Assembly: GCA_025363205.1 (NCBI GenBank)
Contig: JANYEI010000059.1
Location: forward strand, 1-37,744
Length of the DNA stretch: 37,744 nt
DNA from: Frigoribacterium sp.
GTDB lineage: Bacteria; Actinomycetota; Actinomycetes; Actinomycetales; Microbacteriaceae
Reading direction: 5' to 3'
Positions 33,702 to 37,744 of the stretch are shown here, piece after piece; within the stretch, counting starts at the first letter, position 1; each line of letters starts with the position of its first letter. The translations under genes were made by a program, and so were the position numbers. The notes under the pieces were generated by a model. It saw only the letters and a program-made list of their open reading frames with translations. It did no database searches and was not told the DNA's origin.

Positions 33702-34622
33702 TCACTGTATCCATTCTGGCAAACGGCGAAGTGCGAGCAGTTGACAGCTACCGTCTGGCGCCATGCTCACGTCTGCCTCGACGAAGGTCCCAGAAATCGG
33801 GCCGAGATGGGTGACCTGATCATGTGCGACGAGTCTCACCGTTCCGGTTCCATCGTCAATCGTGAACCCGATGCCGGTGATGGGGCCGGCGAGGTGTGTT
33901 GTGCGGCCCTGGATTGTTCCGGACGCTTCGCCTCGGGGTGCGGCCGAGCGCAGTTCAGCGATTGTCGTCGTCGCACCGAGCGGCAACAGGTCGCTCGATG
34001 ATGTACCCAACGAACGAAGCCAGGGCTCCGGCGTTCCTTCATCGAACAGCGTGAGGTAGGTCCCCCGCGGCGGATCCGGGAACGTAAAGGATCCGGGGCT
34101 GCGCTCCAGCCGGTAGTTGCCGCCGTAACGCAGGCTACCGAGAAGCTGCTCCCTGCGCTGCGAAAGCGATACGGAGGGGTCGACACCGGCGTCACTGAGC
34201 GATCCAATCATCGACTCAAGGGAATCGTGCATGCGACACAGCCAGACATCGTGTGTGTCGCCGCTCCACACTGTCGGATCAGTCTCACAGCCCGGTACAT
34301 CAAGGGTCGCGAAATAGTATTCGGGGCCATCCGTGAATTGCAGCCAGGCGGGTGGACGTTCCAGCGCATGAAGCTGGAATTCTCGATCCCGGATAATCTC
34401 CGCGGCCGACAACAGACGCTTGCCGCCGAAAACAGACAGGGCGCTCCCGTCGTGCCATCGGTACAACTGCTCGATCTCCTCACCCAGGTCCAAAGGAGCG
34501 ACCATGGTTCGAAGTGCGCTGATTCCCTCATCATTCAGCCCAGAACCCATGGACGGGACTGCCTCGGGTACGACCTGAGCAACCACAGCATCGAAACGGA
34601 CTAGTTCCTGGTGAAACGTCAT
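33702..34622 (-). CDS. SMI1/KNR4 (SUKH) domain protein with OB-like C-terminal domain
   Basis: A 306-residue cytosolic protein. The N-terminal ~180 residues carry the SUKH pattern: DLGEEIEQLYRWHDGS, LLSAAEIIRDREFQ, PPAWLQFTDGPEYYF, VWSGDTHDVWLC and SLESMIGSLSDAGV. The last ~75 residues (SGTIQGRTTHLAGPITGIGFTIDDGTGTVRLVAHD...) read as a small OB-like beta barrel. SUKH proteins are often immunity proteins against contact-dependent or polymorphic toxins, but many are stand-alone. The start is uncertain: ATG 34622 has AAGG about 8 bases upstream, and ATG 34628 is also possible. No toxin gene is adjacent. Confidence 0.75.
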   Translation of the reverse strand: MTFHQELVRFDAVVAQVVPEAVPSMGSGLNDEGISALRTMVAPLDLGEEIEQLYRWHDGSALSVFGGKRLLSAAEIIRDREFQLHALERPPAWLQFTDGPEYYFATLDVPGCETDPTVWSGDTHDVWLCRMHDSLESMIGSLSDAGVDPSVSLSQRREQLLGSLRYGGNYRLERSPGSFTFPDPPRGTYLTLFDEGTPEPWLRSLGTSSSDLLPLGATTTIAELRSAAPRGEASGTIQGRTTHLAGPITGIGFTIDDGTGTVRLVAHDQVTHLGPISGTFVEADVSMAPDGSCQLLALRRLPEWIQ

Positions 34623-35234
34623 GTTCATAGCCTTCCCGGGTTGGCGGTTCATTGCCACAACGCTCGGCGCCCCAATTCGGGGCCAGCGCAGCCGAGGCGA
34701 TGGACGCATCCCGTGCGCTCACGGGTGGTCCCGTGCAAAGTCGTCGGTCTGTCCGGGAGGGGACGTCCGGGCGGCGACACAGAGATCACCGAATGCCCGG
34801 CCGGATGGCCGTCCGTGTGCGGGACTCGCGGTGTGGGAGGTGGATGAGCGCGTGCCAGCATTTTCTGCGGCTGAGGAGTCACTGAAGATCGGTGCCGCGC
34901 AAATGCCTAGACGCGAAAGTAGACGGCGAACTTTTTACCGAGCAACTCGTCGCCGCCCAGTAACACCTCGTAGGAAGACACTGCGGTCGCTGGCGCTCTC
35001 TCTCCCGCCATGCCTGCGTGAATTGCCGGTGCGGTTGTGAGTGCCAATTGTGCGCCTGGGCACGGACCTGGTTGGGCGCTGAATGCGCCCTCGTTGATCA
35101 GTGCATGGAGGACGATCTCGTCACCGACACCATTGCGAAAGCGTGCCGAATTCTTTGCTGCGGCCAACGACCGACCCGCCGGAGAACCTGCGCGCCGACA
35201 CTCCGGCTTGCTCGCGAGGCTCTACCGTTGGGTC
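34623..35234. other. Gene-poor stretch; one weak minus-strand frame at 34907-35167
   Basis: This 612-base stretch has no confident gene. A minus-strand frame (86 codons from TTG 35167) reads moderately protein-like, with GDEIVLHALINEG and SSYEVLLGGDELLGKKFAVYFRV, so it may be a decayed or very small gene. A short perfect inverted repeat, CACGGG-TGGT-CCCGTG, lies at 34720-34735. The promoter of the SUKH gene should be near 34640-34700. Confidence 0.35.
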
Positions 35235-35633
35235 ATGATTCCTGACAGCTGGCGTGAGCACCGCCGTGATGACGATAACGAATTGCTCGGCTACATCGAC
35301 GAACTCGATGGCCGGTTCCAGGCACGAACTCTTTTCGGATTTCCCCTGGGAAAAGCGGGCGACGAGACGATCGCTCAACACCTGCTCGACTCGCTGGGGC
35401 TGAGCTATCTTGCCGAGCGGTGGCTGCTGACGATCGACGGTCGCGACGATCCGATCACGGTACAAATCGCTGAAACAAACCCCGAAGTAGTGACCTTGAG
35501 GAGTGTCGACTATGGCTACGAGGGCGACTACGGCACCCCATTCACGCTCGTCGTGCCTGCCTCGCCGAGTCAGCTGAGACCGGAACGGCCGATTGCCCGA
35601 AATCCGGGAACACGGGGGTCGATTTTCAGGTAG
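35235..35633 (+). CDS. Hypothetical protein (132 aa)
   Basis: A soluble, acidic protein that starts MIPDSWREHRRDDDNELLGYIDELDGRFQ. LAERWLLTIDGRDDPITVQIAE and VTLRSVDYGYEGDYGTPFTLVVP form its beta-rich second half. I recognise no named domain. ATG 35235 is preferred because the longer frame upstream (from 35037) is compositionally non-coding. No strong ribosome site is present. Confidence 0.6.
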   Translation: MIPDSWREHRRDDDNELLGYIDELDGRFQARTLFGFPLGKAGDETIAQHLLDSLGLSYLAERWLLTIDGRDDPITVQIAETNPEVVTLRSVDYGYEGDYGTPFTLVVPASPSQLRPERPIARNPGTRGSIFR

Positions 35634-36002
35634 CCGACCGTAATGTCAGCGCAATTCACCGGTGTAGCGCTCTGCGGGGCCTGCGGCATCCGCCATTTCG
35701 GGGATTGAAAGAGCAAGGGACGACGCCAGGTGGTGGATTATGGTCGGCCTAATCGGTGCCGTACTGCGTGATTTTCGACCTCTCTATGGAGCGGCTGGAC
35801 AGCAGTCCGTGATGGATTTTCTACGGGGTCAATCGATGGTGTGCCAAGCCGCACATTGGTGCTCCGCCCCACGCCGTCTCCGAATAGTGCGAATACCCAG
35901 TTTCCGCGCACATTGATCTGCTCGAGCATAATGTGAGCCGACCAAATTACACCGGCTTCATCCTCTCTTGCCTAAAATGGAAACAGGTCGCTCAACGCGG
36001 CC
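35634..36002. other. Intergenic stretch before the guanidine riboswitch
   Basis: No convincing gene. A minus-strand frame at 35738-35929 reads partly protein-like (QINVRGNWVFALFGDG) but is short, lacks a ribosome site and degrades toward its end, so it may be a gene remnant. The right end must hold the promoter for the riboswitch-SMR unit. Confidence 0.4.
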
Positions 36003-36043
36003 CCGGACGACGGTTCAGTACCCGGAATGCGACAAGACTGGCC
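36003..36043 (+). promoter_or_regulatory. Guanidine-III riboswitch (ykkC-III type)
   Basis: The three invariant blocks occur in order and at the right spacing: CCGGACGA (36003-36010), GTACCCGG (36018-36025) and GACAAGAC (36031-36038). TCAGT (36015-36019) can pair with ACTGG (36037-36041) to form the pseudoknot, allowing one T-G wobble. The element ends one base before the GAGGAG ribosome site of the SMR gene (36044-36049). Guanidinium binding would therefore be expected to control translation initiation; that mechanism is inferred from position. Confidence 0.88.
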
Positions 36044-36058
36044 GAGGAGTGAACAGCC

Positions 36059-36382
36059 TTGTCATGGATCATCCTTATTGCCTCCGGGGTTCTTGAAGCG
36101 GTCTGGGCCACGGCGCTCGGAAAATCGGAAGGCTTCACCAAGCTCTGGCCAAGCATCATCTTTGGCGGCGCGCTGGCTCTCAGCATGGCTGGCCTTGCCT
36201 GGGCCATGCGCGAAATCCCGATCGGAACGGCCTATGCCGTCTGGGTGGGAATCGGCGCCGCTCTCACTGTGACCTGGTCGATGCTCAGTGGGGACACCAG
36301 CGTGTCCTGGCTGAAGATCGTTTTACTGCTCGGGCTCATCGGCTGTGTCATCGGGCTCAAGCTCGTCGACGGAAGTCACTGA
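36059..36382 (+). CDS. gdx: SMR-family guanidinium exporter (Gdx/SugE type)
   Basis: A 107-residue, four-helix small multidrug resistance protein working as a dual-topology dimer. Glu13 in GVLEAVWA is the conserved coupling residue. WATALGKSEGFTKLWPS is the Gdx/SugE-type helix 1-2 pattern, and IPIGTAYAVWVGIGAALTV is the helix 3 signature. A guanidine-III riboswitch immediately upstream makes guanidinium export the likely role rather than general drug efflux. The start is TTG 36059, giving MSWIILIASG; GAGGAG lies 9 bases upstream. It is a single-gene unit that converges on dinB. Confidence 0.93.
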   Translation: MSWIILIASGVLEAVWATALGKSEGFTKLWPSIIFGGALALSMAGLAWAMREIPIGTAYAVWVGIGAALTVTWSMLSGDTSVSWLKIVLLLGLIGCVIGLKLVDGSH

Positions 36383-36444
36383 ATCAGGCCACTAACGGTA
36401 TCCGCGACCGGCGTTCACCGAGCAGCACAACACCAAAGGCGAGG

Positions 36445-37710
36445 TTACGCTGGCGGCTCGTAGTCAATCCGATGCGCGTTCTGCGCGTCACCCCGCGGAG
36501 CATCGACCTTCAGTAGTGACGCCGGCCGAAGCATCCCTCGACCAAAGCGTGCGGTCACCGCGTCGATCGTGTCCTCGGCCTCGCGCCAGCTCTCATCCGC
36601 ATCCCAGAGGCCGAGCTGCTGGCCATCGCCCTCGGTGAGCTGCTCCATACGCACGCCGATGAGCCGCACTGGATTGTGACGTCCGAGTGCTTCGTAAATG
36701 CCGCGCACCTCCTCGAAGATGCGGCGCCCGACATCGGTCGACTCGGCAAGGGTTCGGGACCGCGTGATCGTGGTGAAGTCGTCGTAGCGCAGTTTGAGCA
36801 CCACGGTGCGTCCCACCCACCCCGCCGTGCGCAGCCGCACCGCCACTGCGTTGGCCTGGCGAAGAAGCTCGAGGCGCAGTGCGTCGGCGTCGATCGTATC
36901 GACCTCGAAGGTCACCTCGTGCCCGACGCTCTTCTCAACGGATGCCGTAGTCACCGACCGCGGATCCCGCCCGTTGGCGAGGTCGTGCAGTCTTTGGCCG
37001 GTCGCCTCGCCCACCGCGCGTTGCAGGGCGGAGAGCGGCGACCGAGCGATGTCACCGATGGTGCGCAGTCCACGCCGGGTCAGCGCATCCTCGGTGATGG
37101 CGCCGACGCCCCAAAGCGCTCCGACGGGAAGGGGATGCAGAAAGCTGAGCGTCTGATCGGCAGGCACCACGAGCAGGCCGTCGGGTTTAGCCCGGCCCGA
37201 GGCGAGCTTTGCGACGAACTTGGTGGATGCCGCCCCCACCGAACAGCTCAGTCGCGTCTCCTCGTGCACTCGCCGTCGAATCAGCGTCGCAACCTCCGCC
37301 GGCGACCCGAGCAATCCCTTCGCGCCGGACACGTCGAGAAACGCCTCGTCGATCCCAAGCCGTTCAACGAGGGGGGTTACGTCATCGAAGATCTCCATGA
37401 CCTGTTTCGAGAAATATCGATACTTCTCGAAATGCGGCTCGAGCACGATCGCCTTCGGGCAGAGCCGGAGGGCCTGCGAAAGCGGGATGGCCGAGCGCAC
37501 ACCGTACTTGCGAGCCGGATAGTTTGCCGCCGTCACCACCGATCGCAGCGACTTGCCGGCAACGACAACGGGAAGGTGGGCGAGTTCCGGCCGATCGAGA
37601 AGCTCGACGGACGCGAAAAACGCGTCAAGGTCCACATGCAGAATCGTGGCGGTGCTGCTATCAACCGAATCTGCACTGACCTGGCGGTCGCGCCCGTCTT
37701 GCCTGCTCAT
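36445..37710 (-). CDS. dinB: DNA polymerase IV (Y-family translesion polymerase)
   Basis: A 421-residue error-prone polymerase that copies past damaged bases. Catalytic motifs are intact: HVDLDAFFASVE with Asp27, and LGIDEAFLDVSG with Asp121 and Glu122. The steric-gate region AFFASVE, the thumb helix-hairpin-helix GVGAITEDALTRRGL and the little-finger domain (about 255-360) follow. QLGLWD at 365-370 is the probable sliding-clamp-binding motif. The tail beyond it is about 50 residues. The start is ATG 37710 with AGGAAG upstream. I see no SOS box in the 34 bases remaining before the window edge. Confidence 0.96.
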   Translation of the reverse strand: MSRQDGRDRQVSADSVDSSTATILHVDLDAFFASVELLDRPELAHLPVVVAGKSLRSVVTAANYPARKYGVRSAIPLSQALRLCPKAIVLEPHFEKYRYFSKQVMEIFDDVTPLVERLGIDEAFLDVSGAKGLLGSPAEVATLIRRRVHEETRLSCSVGAASTKFVAKLASGRAKPDGLLVVPADQTLSFLHPLPVGALWGVGAITEDALTRRGLRTIGDIARSPLSALQRAVGEATGQRLHDLANGRDPRSVTTASVEKSVGHEVTFEVDTIDADALRLELLRQANAVAVRLRTAGWVGRTVVLKLRYDDFTTITRSRTLAESTDVGRRIFEEVRGIYEALGRHNPVRLIGVRMEQLTEGDGQQLGLWDADESWREAEDTIDAVTARFGRGMLRPASLLKVDAPRGDAQNAHRIDYEPPA

Positions 37711-37744
37711 CGGGTCTTCCTCATCTCAAGAAAGAATCTACCCG

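Overview
The window is chromosomal DNA from a high-GC actinobacterium, most likely a member of the Microbacteriaceae. I infer this from the high GC, the frequent GTG/TTG starts and Shine-Dalgarno sequences, and actinobacterial families such as DUF2017 next to clpS, a DUF6993-like lipoprotein, an EttA-type ABC-F protein and a fused ECF ATPase. No phage, integrase, transposase or CRISPR array is visible. All coordinates come from reading the sequence; no database was searched.

Layout. 1-2606 (minus strand): the 5' part of ettA, a lipoprotein, an SSB-like protein and two small unknown proteins. 2720-7158: a luciferase-like oxidoreductase, msrA (convergent), an aldo/keto reductase, a small unknown protein, and a single-pass membrane protein ending in a long His/Asp/Asn tail encoded by 9-bp repeats. 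7249-7320: tRNA-Arg(TCT). 7621-10095: a CtpE-like P-type ATPase whose reading frame carries an early in-frame TGA. 10070-15488: two transporter/MarR pairs (MMPL with a divergent MarR; MarR followed by MFS), with a thioredoxin, two small proteins and an unusual intergenic inverted repeat between them. 15559-17558: oligoribonuclease, tRNA-His with a terminator after it, and the overlapping genes clpS, DUF2017 and a zinc metallopeptidase.

17563-21867 looks like a catabolic island: acetamidase/formamidase, APC permease and a proline-iminopeptidase-type hydrolase on the minus strand, with a divergent FadR-type GntR regulator and two palindromes in the shared intergenic region. 21922-26395 is a TPP-riboswitch operon read leftward: YkoE-like S component, fused EcfA ATPase, EcfT, a uridine-kinase-like P-loop protein and a two-domain sulfurtransferase. 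It probably imports thiamine or its pyrimidine precursor; the last two genes extend the usual transporter set.

26839-33120 is the trehalose-from-glycogen operon glgX-treY-treZ. 33121-36002 is sparser and holds poorly characterised genes, including a SUKH-domain protein with an OB-like C-terminus. 36003-36382 is a guanidine-III riboswitch followed directly by an SMR guanidinium exporter. The window ends with dinB (DNA polymerase IV) on the minus strand.

Items most worth a second look are the nonsense-interrupted P-type ATPase, the kinase and sulfurtransferase in the TPP-controlled operon, the His/Asp repeat tail, the repeat-rich element at 13578-13723, and the guanidine-III/SMR pair with its TTG start.
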